Below, piece after piece: positions 12,401-25,400 of a stretch of 64,000 nucleotides of DNA; position 1 is the first letter of the stretch, and every line of letters starts with the position of its first letter. The translations under genes and the position numbers were made by a program. Source of the DNA: Halichondria panicea (taxonomy: Eukaryota > Porifera > Demospongiae > Suberitida > Halichondriidae); assembly GCF_963675165.1 (NCBI RefSeq), contig NC_087377.1, positions 17,494,518-17,558,517 on the forward strand. Direction: 5' to 3'. Below the pieces are notes generated by a model. That model did no database searches. It saw nothing but the letters and a program-made list of their open reading frames with translations, and was not told where the DNA came from.

Positions 12401-15400
12401 TAGTCACACCTTCTGTGGACCATGTGCTGTTGGCCGCATCACTGAAAAAATAACGATTATTGTGGTAATTAAAGGTGAAAAACAATAAAGGACATGAGCG
12501 CTCACCTAGAAACACTCCAAAATACACATTTTGCATTTTCGGCTACTTCATCCTCAGAGAACTGCACACACAAGCATGAATTAGTGTTGCTTGTAAGTCC
12601 AACTACCTTTTGGGTGGTGAAATTGAAGGTTGCCTGTGCCTGAGAGTTAGTTAACTTCACATTGGAGAAGACTTGACTAGAAATAACCTGTGATACTGGT
12701 CTGGTTGTGTTCCTGTATATATAAGCATACAATGAGACTGAGCAGAACATGACTTAGTACTGTTGATAATATACATTTCAAGGTTGGTTTTTGGAAGAAA
12801 ATCCTCCAAGTTGGAAAATAGAATGTTGACTGCTATAACATTCCCATCTGAAAATTGAGACAGACATATCAAACATAATATATGTTTTGGTTACCACCAA
12901 AGTATGAAATACCTAGAGCGCCTCTCTCCATAAGAAGAGCAGCTGGTATCACAGTTTGGGCTGAGCCTGTTTCTTCACTGAGATTGACAACTTCAGGAAA
13001 GATAATGTCATCCAGACTAGTGGTGTCAACTTTAATTGCAGCTAGCACTGCATGGACGATAAATGCAAATAATTATACTAGCTTCAAATCAACTATCTAG
13101 TAAATAGTGAAGTATGCATACCGATGTTTTGTCTCACAAGTGTGATCTCCGTCATGTTGCCTGTATCCACAGCTTCACTCCTCAGTGCCAATGACACATA
13201 CTGACCATATAACTCTGCGTTCAACAGCAGTTGCTGACTCTCAGCAGTAGAATCCTGAGAGTATATTTGCAGTTAATTATCTATATCTGTATCTGTTCTA
13301 TAATATCATTATACCATTTGCAATCTTTCCCATCCTTCTGTATTCCTCTTGTCCAGAACATTGTTGAGAATGTTTATAACTTCCTGCAAGACACAATTAT
13401 TTAAACAAAAGGAACTTAACTTATAGTCTTACTTCACTAAAATTAAGAGAAGACATGGGACTAGCAATCTCAACGTTTTGAACTAGGTAATTCACACTTG
13501 ACTTGACGATCGTATTAGTAGTGCTGAGGTCTTGGGGGAATATGGTGGAGTCTCCTGTTGCATTTACACTAGTAGCCTCCGCAAGAGAAACAAGAAGGTT
13601 GTCAACTTTGTTCTGAGATGTATTGTTCTGAGATGCATTTCTAGAAAATAGTTCATTTGCCTGAATGGGGAATAGAAAACTAGTGCTGATGAAAGATCGT
13701 CATGAGCAATATCATGGGCTTTTAAAGAGAAGAGGGCATGCAACTCAGGCTATTCTCTCAAACTTCATCTCACTGATCTTGACGATACAGACATTATAAT
13801 ATCAGTATACGTCACAGTGCATGTATTTGTGTAAAGTACTACAGTAACTGCAGATTCAGTCTCACCCTGTCATTAAGTGAGCTGATTACTTCCCTAGTGC
13901 AGTTATCAATATTCACTGCTTCCCAGACACCACCCAGTGTACAAAAACGAGTCGCAGTACCTATAAATGCATGCACATCAACACACAGTCACATGGAATA
14001 ATATAGTGATACCTAAAGTTATTCCATTTCCATTTTGTGGGCATTGCTGGGAATATAAAAAGCCAGCCACAGTGGTAGGGAAGACAAGCCCCCATACAGA
14101 ATCCTCTTCAGCTTCACACTGAACCACGCCTATAGAGATAAACCACAATTGAAGCAAAAACGTTTTCCATTCAGTTGCTACGACCGTAAACGAGTATTAG
14201 CTAGTTGGAAAATTATATGCTTGACAATGTTTTCCAAGGCTGCATATTCCACGACTATGCAATGTCATTGGAGCATTGTCATTTTCATTGAGAGCATTCA
14301 CTCTAATGCTTGCAAAACGGGGGTGGAGGGGGTGGAGGATGGGGGGGGTGACATTGTCAGTGTAGCTTTTACTGTCATTGTGTAAGTCTGAGTTGTGGAA
14401 GCTATATTATACATGAACCAGGAGCGTATAAGTGAGTGACTTTCTGTTTAAACATGAATAAAGAATATGGGTTACCAGCAACTTTTTTGCATAAGCTCAC
14501 GTTCACAAATTGCTGCTTCTCCATCAAAAACACCAGTAGTGCTGCTACCATCTCCAGTGCAAGTCCTTGTGTTGTTACCAACCAGAACAAACCCAGTGTA
14601 ACAACTGTGGTTAGCCATGGCATTGAAAGCATAGTTGCCGTTTTCATCAGAAGTAGAACTACTGTATGTCACAGAGCCATTGGTAGGAGCAGTCAAGGGA
14701 GGACAGGTTATAGCTATATGGTGAAATGAAGCAAATGAATCAGTATCTCTTGGAGCAGTAATTATAAATACATTAGGGCATGGGTTAATGGTAATGTTTT
14801 GCGTAAGCTCACATTTACAAAATGCTTCTCCATCAAAAACACCAGTAGCGCTGCTATCATCTCCAGTGCAAGTCCTTGTGTTGTTACCAACCAGAAAAAA
14901 CCCAGTGTCACAACTATTGTTAGCCATGGCATTGAAAGCAAAGTTGCCGTTTTCATCAGAAGTAGAACTGTATGTCACAGAGCCATTGGTAGGAGCAGTC
15001 AAGGGAGGACAGGTAATAGCTATAGTGAAATGAATCTGAAGCAGTAAATGACATTCATGAATAAAGCTATACATTAAAGCATCTGATCATAACAGTAATG
15101 TTTTGCATAAGCTCACGTTCACAAATTGCTGCTTCTCCATCAAAAACACCAGTAGTGCTGCTACCATCTCCTGTGCAAGTCCTTGTGCTATTACCAACCA
15201 GAACAAACCCAGTGTCACAACTGTGGTTAGCCATGGCATTAAAACCATAGTTGCCGTTTTCATCAGAAGTAGAACATCTGTATGTCACAAAGCCATTGGT
15301 AGGAGCAGTCAAGGGAGGACAGGTTATAGCTATGGTAAAAAATGAAGCAAATGGATCAGTATAATTTTGACCTTCTATTTAAACACTCAACTTACCGGTA

Positions 15401-16852
15401 CAGACAACTTCATCAGTTTCAGACAATGAAGCCACAAATTCATTCAAGCAGCTACAGTTGAACTGTTCCCTGTTATTCAAACAAATAGAATTTTGACCAC
15501 AGTTGCATTGTATGGGAGATAATCTCATGCCTCCAGGGTAACCATAAGAATTTGTTGTGTCGAATCCATACACTGAAACACCTAGAATGGCTGAGCTGTT
15601 TTGATGGCGGATAGAATGAGCTCCAGTAGACACACTCGTTCTACTTATATGGCCACAAATCTCTCCACTTGAACAGACAACATTCCTCCAGCCAGTAACA
15701 ATGGAATTGTCCAATAATATTTGTTCAGTTTGAAAAAACTCAGAAGAAACATACACCGTGACATAGTTGGATCCGCGGAAAAGAAGAAACGCTTCAATAA
15801 CATAATTATTTGTAAACTGCTCAATTGGAGGGATTATCATCATGAATGGGTCTCCTACGCCATCACTCTCCCTACCATACGCATACTGTGTGACCAGTAC
15901 TGGAGAAGTGGATTCAATGCTACAGAAACTGTTAATAGGGATTTCAAATTCTCTGAAGCTCCCTCCACTCTGCAACTGGAATTCACTGACTGATACGTTA
16001 GTGTTACAGTTCACAGCTACACTTGCTGCTCGGGCACTAAGAACACGAATACGTTCACCAGAAGATCTACCATCGAGAGATGCTACGAGGAATTTTGACC
16101 CCCATGTCACAGTCGGAGGTACTTGTTCAACCAGGTGGTCACAGTAGTTTATATCTTGAGGAACAGAAGCACAATCAGATCCACTAAACACAGACAAAGG
16201 TTTGGAGCTAGTTATTCTTGTTCCTGTGAGATCATGATCACTTGCAATCTGATATGTTTCCATACTATTTAGTGTTATTGTTGAGGAATTGAATTTGACA
16301 ACAGTTTCATTTTCACAAGCCACAAACAAAATCACATTAGGAAAAATATAGATGTCATAGGAGATTCCATAATATTCGTATTCATCAACTGCCATTTTAG
16401 AACATGGTAACGCTAAATAAGCATCTGCACTATATGGTTCAAAAGATAGCCCATACACGTTAACTTTCCCGTCGGCTTCAACAAGGATCCCCTTGTTCCT
16501 TTCATTAACAGATAATACCTCAAAACTGGGTGGAACGTTTACACTAGTTGAAGAGTTAGAAACATTCCCACTGATATTAATTGGAGTGACTCTGAAATTA
16601 ACAGCACTTGACTCCGGGTTTGTGATAAACAAAAACAACTCTATGTGTACTACTTGACCAGTATTTATTGGGAAAAAAAACCACGAATTTTTTGCCAGCA
16701 CTTGACGAGATCTCATCTAGGATTAATGGTTATGCATAATAGTTAGACTACAAGAATTCAGTCCTACCTGTAATTTGAGCATCACAAGATGGAGCAAATG
16801 TGATCACGATTATTGCCAATGCCAAAGTAGAACTAGCAATTCTGTAGCTCAT
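9471..16852 (-). CDS. Gene 2: adhesion GPCR, full-length tandem paralogue with two frameshifts
   Basis: Same plan as gene 1, about 1,440 residues if frames are ignored. Exons: 16768-16852 (signal peptide), 15396-16716 (IgGFP-binding, EGF), 15117-15329, 14813-15019 and 14501-14713 (three CCPs, the middle one two codons shorter), 14013-14129 and 13866-13960 (HRM), 13433-13660, 13315-13383, 13122-13254, 12913-13047, 12775-12847 and 12607-12712 (GAIN), 12506-12561 and 12294-12441 (GPS), then 12133-12239, 11950-12061, 11459-11613, 11335-11401, 10882-10957, 10198-10301, 9963-10131 and 9826-9903 (7TM), 9471-9719 (tail). Two single-base gains break the frame: one in a T run near 16675 at the start of the IgGFP exon, and one in a G run near 11545 in the TM3 exon (MLCEGI becomes MLCEGN and is then out of frame). 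Both are in homopolymers, so they may be assembly errors. Two MITEs sit in its introns. Confidence 0.85.
10310..10710. mobile_element. MITE with CAGGGGCGTAGG termini in gene 2 intron
   Basis: A 401-bp insertion with terminal inverted repeats (caggggcgtagg at the left, cctacgcccctg at the right). It is flanked by TACAG direct repeats at 10305-10309 and 10711-10715. The gene 3 intron has the empty site (cacctgtataggtat near 20362). No transposase is encoded. The termini resemble hAT-type CAGGG ends, but the 5-bp duplication does not fit the usual 8 bp, so the family is left open. Confidence 0.8.
11121..11276. mobile_element. Small PIF/Harbinger-like MITE with internal palindrome
   Basis: Termini tcagtggcgta and tacaccactga are inverted repeats, flanked by TTA on both sides (11118-11120, 11277-11279), as expected for TWA target duplications. 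A perfect 24-bp palindrome lies at 11206-11229. It sits in the intron between the TM4 and TM5 exons of gene 2 and is absent from the gene 3 counterpart. Confidence 0.7.
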
Positions 16853-17242
16853 TATTTATTTTTAGTAACTGGTTGAATTTAGTCTCTGTATCTATTTCGT
16901 GAGGCAAAACGATATATTAATGTTTAGAGAGCTAGCTTAATTATTGCCATGGACTCCACAGTTCGTCATATACAAATCAATTAGACTTGCGTGGTCTACA
17001 AACAGTTTCACTTTAAACTCTTGGATTGAGCGTGGTTTATAGGTGTCCAAACATTCAATGACAGTTTCGTGGATGTCACTGTCAGGATATATAGGTAGCT
17101 ATCACATCTAAAGTTAAAGAGATCTTGCTTCTGTCTTGCACTTGATCCAGAGCAGTCTTAATAAAGGCATCAGAAGATCAAGAAGATGAATCTGATTAAT
17201 AGGAGAAGTCAGTATACGATAAACAAATGAATATCTTATCAT

Positions 17243-17531
17243 CAGGAGTGTATAAAGAGGAGTATGCGACTCCCACGCACATTCCATTCTAAATCTCAGA
17301 CTGAATCGTCACTAACACTTGTAAACTGTTAGCCATGAATAAAATTAAATATGGGCTGGAGGTACAAACCACAGCAGACCATGTGCGTGTATGCTGATAT
17401 CCTAATTAACTACTACACCTACGTACCCACTTAAGATGCGGTCTGATAGTGACGTGGTATGACATACTTGTACCGTAACCTAGTTTACACTACAACTGCT
17501 ACAGTTGGATACTCCTCTTCATACACTCCTG
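17243..17531. mobile_element. MITE with CAGGAGTGTA termini
   Basis: The ends are long inverted repeats (caggagtgtataaagaggag and the complement of ctcttcatacactcctg). They are flanked by exact 7-bp TTATCAT duplications at 17236-17242 and 17532-17538. The gene 1 flank has the empty site near 5406-5420. A left-truncated copy is at about 31135-31413, and 3'-end scraps are at about 17975-18025 and 31848-31895. Confidence 0.8.
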
Positions 17532-18219
17532 TTATCATTAATAGACCTTTAAACTGTTACGTAATTACGTATTCGTGCTTACTTATACTTTTAAAGAAAA
17601 GTATGATTCGATAATTACGATTTCTTTTTTGAAAAGGAACTATTTTAGTTACATAATTATGGTTTAATCGATACTTGAGAGGGTCACCTGCAATAATAGT
17701 ACGATGCACGCCGGTTTCAAAATTTTTTTCGCAGAGACCAATTTGTTAGATGTCTACCATTGACCGTTGTGATGAGAGTATACAATATTAAACACATATT
17801 TTAGCAACTGGTTAATTGATCAACAGATTTAGTTCTCTATATATTCAGTGAGGCAAAAAATGCTCACTAGGTCTAGTTTTAATAGTAGCCATGCTAAATT
17901 TCTGAAATATCAAGAGATGATAACTGCACGAATTGCAACACCATAATTATTTAGTCCAATATGTACATGTAGAATGGAATGTGCGTGGGAGTTGGATACT
18001 CCTCTTCATACACTCCTGGTCTCACCTACATCACTATTGTAAACGGGCAACTAGTAGGAAAGAATAACATTAGTTATTCATTGCCTTACTGGCAGTTAAT
18101 TAAATAGTGATGATTATCTTTGTCACTATTATTTGCAAATTTGATTTCGCCTACTATGGTTTTAAGTGGCCTGGGAGTTGTGTACTCTTCCTAGTGAACT
18201 CTTGTTCCTTGATTATAGG

Positions 18220-18370
18220 CATGTCTACATCTGTAACTCTCCCTGTGTCAGACTTGGAGGCCATATATCTGTAGCTCTCCCTGTGTCGGACTTGGAGGCC
18301 ATTTCTGTAACTCTCTTTGTGTCGGACTTGGAGGCCATATATCTGTAGCTCTCTTTGTGTCAGACTCTGG
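18220..18370 (+). repeat. Short tandem repeat, about 36-40 bp unit, 4 copies
   Basis: Copies of the tctgtagctctcyytgtgtc / ggacttggaggccat unit seen twice at 6662-6740. Copy number differs in each duplicated flank. Confidence 0.6.
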
Positions 18371-18809
18371 ATTGCTATATTTGGTCTAGTTGTTCGCCTA
18401 ACTGTTATAAAGCGACAACTCGGCCTGTGATCGAGGCTAGTAAGCTTATATTTGATCAAAATGCTGAAACAGGTATAATGATATAAAGCAAAACAATTTT
18501 TGTCTGCTTTCTACTATATCAGTGTAGGCTACTGATTTTGTGTGTGTTATTGTGCGCAAAGTGAATTCAACATGTGCATGTGTAGTTAATGATCTTTACC
18601 AAATTTAATTATCACAATGGCCTCGATTCAAGGCCGCTTAAAGGTGGCCAATTGAGGCTACTGTTAACCTGACTGCTGGACTTTTAAATTATGTGTGTCA
18701 ATGTTTTTTTCCTTGTTCATACGAATTAATCCATTAATCACTAAAATATTTCAATTTCTGCTACCTTGCCCGATTTACGCCAGATTTCTGCAACAAGCAA
18801 GCTCCCACC

Positions 18810-18927
18810 TAGCCTTGTTCCCATGCAGGCCGATTTATCTCTAAAATAACGCTAGGTCGCCTCCTATATATATAGTTATCAATCTATAGCGTTATTGTAG
18901 AGACAAATCGGCCTGGGAGCGAGGCTA
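18810..18927. mobile_element. Foldback MITE, second copy
   Basis: Arms of roughly 45 bp (left beginning tagccttgttcccatgc, right ending gggagcgaggcta) pair almost along their full length. Same family as 8857-8952. Confidence 0.7.
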
Positions 18928-19458
18928 GCTCCCACTGACTCAGTTTTGACCCCATTGGTAACCCACATCCTAGTGAAGCCCCTCCCCTTTTCCACATAAT
19001 GGTCGGAATGTACATGCAGAGAATTCTTGATGTTTTCGGAGAACTGCAAATTAGGACATGCATGATGATGTGTTTTGTGAGGGGAAATTCTATATGTATA
19101 GCTATATAATTATAATAATTAATAATTATTCTACGTTATAGGAATTAGAAATGGATTAGATAAGTGAGGATTTGAAGTGGCGGAAATATATACACTGACC
19201 ATATTTTAGTTTCTCGGCTAAAAGTTTGGTGGTATGGCGCAGATCGTTGCCATTAGATTGTGCATGTTTGTACGTCATAATCATTAAAAGGTGATGGTGT
19301 ATACAGATCGATCTACAGGTCTACTCACTAATATATTATGTACAATGACAACAAACAGTAAAGAACATTCCGCTATATATAGTATAGCGGCAGTATAAAT
19401 AAAATAGTATATGTATACTTTAATAATAATTATATATCATTCAGTTTCTATAATAATA

Positions 19459-22400
19459 CTATATTAGTAGCCGTGCTTCAAGGCTTTCCTGTGAGTTAGA
19501 AAAACCTTTTATCCAATTAAAGGTCGTAGTTTTGTGCCACTCTTCATCATTTTCAAGCAATCCAGCAATGTACGACTTCTCTGAGCCAGACTCAGATGCA
19601 GCAGTCTCATCGACTTTAACGACTTCATTTTGCATGGTACTATGATCGTGTTCGCTGAATCTAGAGTGACTTGGCTTGAGCTGAACACCATCACTCATCG
19701 TATTCTTGCTCTGCACATAATATATATTTCACAGTCGGGCACTATATAAACAGTCTGATTTCTATTGAATTTAATATACAATGGAAACAAGCATAAATTA
19801 TATACTCTCCCAATAATAATTATATGCATATATAATTATACACACTTAATTATAATAATAGGCGATCCACCTGTCTATTGACATACCACATTGTTTTTTC
19901 CTGAGGCAGAAGTTGATACAGCGCTGTCCATTCTCTTTCTGCACTGCTTTAAGAAGTTTGTGACCTAAAAATTAGAAGTGATCTAAATGCTAAAAAATGA
20001 AACACGCACTTTTTCACTCCTGAGCACATGGAAGATGAATACGAACAAGCCTTGCAGTGAGTTAAAGATAGAGAACAACCATGCAAACACACTGGTGCTG
20101 TCGTCGACTAAGAGTAGTAGTCCAAACACCCAAGTCAGCCCGAGCAATGGAAGGAGAATTATAGTGGCCTTGAAGAGTTTTCTGCATACATATATATACA
20201 AGCATTAATTGGGATCAACGTGTTACTGAATAGCACGAATAAGAGTTGACACACTCACGAGAATAATTGTAACTGAGATTTCTTTTCTTCACTTCGTTGC
20301 ATGGCTGACTTTCTCTGTTTATAGACGCTGCGCAAAGCAGCCAAGAGGAAGAATACATTCACCTGTATAGGTATATACTAGTCGTCATAATTATAAAGGT
20401 AGGCTTAAAATAAACTGAGTACATGCATGCAAATGTGTACTCAAAAACTGATTTGCAAACCAATGCATGCATTTGCAAGCTATATAGAGATCTCACCAGA
20501 ACAACTAGTAGCATTGGTACAACAAATGCCCATATGGCTCCTTTATCACCGGTAACAGCAATCCAACAACTGAATGTACAAACATTAACAAATAAATAAA
20601 TATTGTCAGTTGTAAAGGTTTGTAATAAGTACGAATTTTTATATTGGGGGAAAGTACGAATTCTTTATTGGGGGAAGCGTTATATGTTGTAACATGCAAG
20701 CCATGCAGTTATTATAGAATTTGGAGATGCAGTTTCTATACTAAATTCACAATATAAAACTTACTAATCTTTTGTGCCATACTGGTCATGAATTGGTCCA
20801 GCAGATATAGCCACTGGTATCACTGGAACAACTGCAAGAAACATATATACCCCAGAACTTGATGCCATGATTATAGTCATCACCGCACATGCATACATAA
20901 ATGGATGAACCCTCGAGGGGTATAAGTACTTCATTCGAAAGATTGTCTTCTTTATTGTGCTCAATTAGATACATGTACTTAGTGTAAGCATCGTATATCT
21001 TTATTTTACCCCATCCAATAATAAAGAATATCCACCATTTCTTGGATATTTGGTTGAAGACAAGCACCAACATAAGATAGAGCATGATTCCCTCACACAG
21101 CATCCAAAAGAACACAGTAGTGAACAGGTAGTGAAGGAGAATAGCCACAAACGCACACGCTATCTGCGAACATTAAATGATCAATATAGAGTATCATATA
21201 CAGACTCTCGCTATAATCTGGCTCTCTGAATTATGGTCACCTCGATATACCGGTCGTTTTGTATATACTAACATAGCTATAGATATCTGCGATCTTATTA
21301 TTGCGATGCCATAAGCACTCGCAAAAATCGCAAATGGAGTAGTTACTATTATGTATATAAGGCTTAATTGCTGGCATGCATGTTGTCCGTTAAAGTTTTG
21401 AGGTAAACTGTACCAGCTATACAATATACAGCAAAATACGTTCAAGTATACCTTTTTGGCCACAACAGTCTTTACTCCTATTAACAGGAACACCACGTAA
21501 CCAAGGAGCAAAGAAATAGACAGGTTGAGATGGATGAAGTTATGAACCTTGGTCAGCAGCTCCTTTCTAAACATCAACAGCACAACAAGGTTTTATGCAT
21601 GAATGCAAAGTTTCAATAATTACCTCAATGTCAAGAAATAGACGATAGACAACAGAAGAAAGAAGATGGAGATGGAACAACCAACATAAGTCACCACTGA
21701 TAGAGCATCCCTGATCTCTGGAGTTGTGTCCTACAGAAGACCAAGAATAATAAGTAAATTAGTTCGCTGCATGAGGCTCACATTCAGTGCTCCATAGACA
21801 TCCATTAGAACAGCAAATGCTGTGAAATGACTGCTCTTACAGACAATATTATATACTCTCATTTGCTCGTCTTCATCCACACTGACTGTAATCACACCTT
21901 CCGTGGACCACGTGCTGTTGGCCGCATCACTGACAAAATAACGATAAGTGTGGTAATTAAAGCTGGACAACAATAAAGGACAATCATGCAGCTCACCTAG
22001 AAACACTCCAAAATACACATTTTGCATTTTTGGCTACTTCATCCTCAGAGAACTGCACACACAAACATGAATTAGTGTTGCTTGTAAGTCCAACTACCTT
22101 TTGGGTGGTGAAATTGAAGGTTGCCTGTGCCTGAGAGTTAGTTAACTTCAAATTGGAGAAGACTTGACTAGAAATAACTTGTGATACTGGTCTGGTCGTG
22201 TTCCTGTGTATATAAGCATACAATGAAACCAAGCAGAACATGACTTAGTACTAGCTGTTGATAATAATTATACATTTCAAGGTTGGTTTTTGGAAGAAAA
22301 TCTTCCAAGTTGGAAAATAGAATGTTGACTGCTACAACATTCCCTTCTGAAAATTGAGACAGACATGGATAAACAGATTTTGGTTACCAACAAAGTTTAC

Positions 22401-25400
22401 GAAATACCTAGAGCGCCTCTCTCCATAAGAAGAGCAGCTGATATGGCACTTTGGGCTGAGCCTGTTTCTTCACTGACTTTGACAACTTCAGGAAAGATAA
22501 TATCATCCACACTAGTGGGGTCAACTTCCATTGCAGATAGAACTGGTCGGTAAATGCAATACCATCATGCATCACCCATACAACATAATAGCAATACAAA
22601 TGGTGAAGTACGCATACCGATGTTTTGTCTCTCAAGTGTGACCTCCGTCACGTTGCCTGTATCCACAGCTTCACTCCTCAGTGCCAATGACACATACTGA
22701 CCATATAACTCTGCACTCAACAGCAATTGCTGACTCTCAGCAGAAGAATCCTGAAGTATATTTGCATGATTGTCAGGTAATTATCTGTATCTGTATTTAT
22801 ACCTCTTGTAATCTTTCCCATCCTTCTGTATTCCTCTCGTCCAGAACATTGTTGAGAACGTTCATAACTTCCTGCAAGGCACTAATAAAAGGGATGTTTT
22901 ATTTAACTTGTATATAGTCTTACTTCACTAAAATTGAGAGAAGACATGGGGCTAGCAGTCTCAACGTTTTGAATGAGGTAATTCACACTTGACTTGACGA
23001 TCGTATTAGTAGTGCTGAGGTCTTGGGGAAATATGGTGGAGTCTCCTGTTGTATTTACACTAGTAGCCTCCGCAAGAGAAACAAGAAGGTTGTCAACTTC
23101 GCTCTGAGATGCATTGTTCTGAGATGCATTTCTAGAAAATAGTTCATTTGCCTGAATGGGGAATAGAAAACTAGAGCTGATGAAAAATCGTCATGAATAA
23201 TATCATGGGCTTTTAAAGAGAAGAGGGCATGCAACTCAGGCTATTCTCTCAAACTTCCTCTGACTGATCTTGACGATAATTATAGACATTATAATATCAG
23301 TATACGTCACAGTGCATGTATTCGTGTAAAGTACTACAGTAACTGCATGCAGATTCAGTCTCACCCTGTCATTAAGTGAACTGATTACTTCGCTAGTGCA
23401 GTTATCAATATTCACTGCTTCCCAGACACCACCCAGTGTACAGAAACGAGTCGCAGTACCTATACATGCACATCAACACACAGTCACTTGGAATGATATT
23501 CAATGATACCTAAAGTTGTTCCATTTCCATTTTGTGGGCATTGCTGGGAATAGGAAAAGCCAGCCACAGTGGCAGGGAAGACAAGCCCCCATACAGAATC
23601 ACGTTCAGCTTCACAAACCACGCCTATAGAGAAACCATAAAAGCAAAAAACGTTTCCATTCATTTGCTATGACTATAAACGAGTATTAGTTGGGCAGAGT
23701 TCAACCAATAGTGTTTATGTATTCGGGTCGGTTGGAATCCGCCCAACTAAACGAGTATGAGGATGCAATCTCAGCCTCGCTTGTGTAAAGATTACACCCG
23801 AACTGTATAGTCTGAACACATCAATTTTAGCAGGTAGACATTTTAGCCATTAATACTGCAATGTGATTGGCTAAAGGTAGTAATGTACTTATACTTAGAC
23901 AACGAGTGCTGCAAGCTGCGCTGTGCTAATGCCTCTCACCATGTTATGCTTTCGCTCAAAACCTCAGTAATGTTACTATAGATAGAAGAGAAGAGGGATT
24001 GGAAACAGAAATGCCCTTGAAGTACTATCCGTATTTCCCCGCTTTTTTAATCGAGGCTTATTTCTAACGTGGGACTTTAAACATGAATAATTCATGAGAA
24101 TTGTTTTTGCTGTCTATGAAAAGTCCACGAGCAGTTTTACTGCTAAGGCCACTCCAAATGAGACTGTAGTTTCCCGTCAGAGACTCCAGTAAATTATAAG
24201 CGGATGTGAGCAGTATTATCATTATTCATTACTATGAGTATCATTATAAATGTGTTGCGTCATCAATGAATTTAAATTAATCACCCACAAAAATGTAACC
24301 ATACACACATACAACCACAAACAGTAAACAAAGAACAAGAAAAAAAGTAATTTCAATATTTCATTGGATATTTAGAAAAATAATGGCCATAATGCGGTAG
24401 CTAAAGCAGGAAGCGCGAGTTGGACGGGAAACTACAGTCTCATTTGGAGTGGCCTAAACATCAACTTCAAATCACAGTACACCACTTAGTGACACAACCT
24501 TATAGCTAGACTAACACAAGGTGAAACATGGATTGCTTCAGAGCTACTATCTAAACTTCATTGTAGAAGCATCACGTGCGTGAACCAGGACCTCATGAAA
24601 AGAAGAAGAAATTGTATGATCTCACACACTGAATGCATATGCGCAGAAGAAGGGGTGTATCCGCAATAGATTAAAGTTTGCAATGGCTGCTGGCGCGTGG
24701 CACTCACAAAAAGCAAACACTTTAGTGCAAGGCTAACTCATAAAGTTGAATAGAAAGTTTGTGTGAACAGATGATACTACCAAAGATTCTGAAGAGACTG
24801 CAACAGCCTTCACTGTGAGTAGAATGAGCCATAACTAGCTTATAGAGCACAAAGCTTTAGGTTGCAAATCCGGCCACGAATCATAATCGAAGTGAATGTG
24901 CTGTTAGTTTTCGTCGCATTGCAACTGTTGGAGCAGTTACAGCTGGAATACACACACACAGCCAGCCAGCAATAAGACACACAACTAATGGGAAGAGTAC
25001 AATACTTACTCACCAGTGACAGTCACATTAAAGGTGGTGGTGTTCATTCCAACAGGATTGACTGCTGTCACAGAATACAGGCCACTCTCACTGGGTAGTT
25101 GAACATGGTCTAGAGTGAATGTTGTGGTGGCTGGTGGAGAGGTGGTGCTGGTGTTTGTGATGGTGAGGACTCCTGTCCTCCCAGTGACGGCTGTAGCTGG
25201 AACACCATCAATGAACCAGGTGATCTCTGTCAGTGGCAGGTTGAAGTCAGTGATGGTTACAGTCAAGGTGAGAGTAGAACCAACTACAACTTCAATGTCT
25301 ACATCAACAGGGAGAGTGGGGCCAACTGTATGCAAGAAGAGATACATTTGTACTGCAATGATTACTGACTATAACACACTAACCAGCTTGAACGATGATA

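Larger units (their letters stand above)
16853..19458. other. 5' flank of gene 2 and gene 3 downstream region, no gene seen
   Basis: No exon recognised. From 16853 it is highly similar to the 5' flank of gene 4 (from 30763), including several MITE insertions. The high-coordinate end (about 19090-19458) is homologous to the downstream region of gene 2. Confidence 0.6.
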
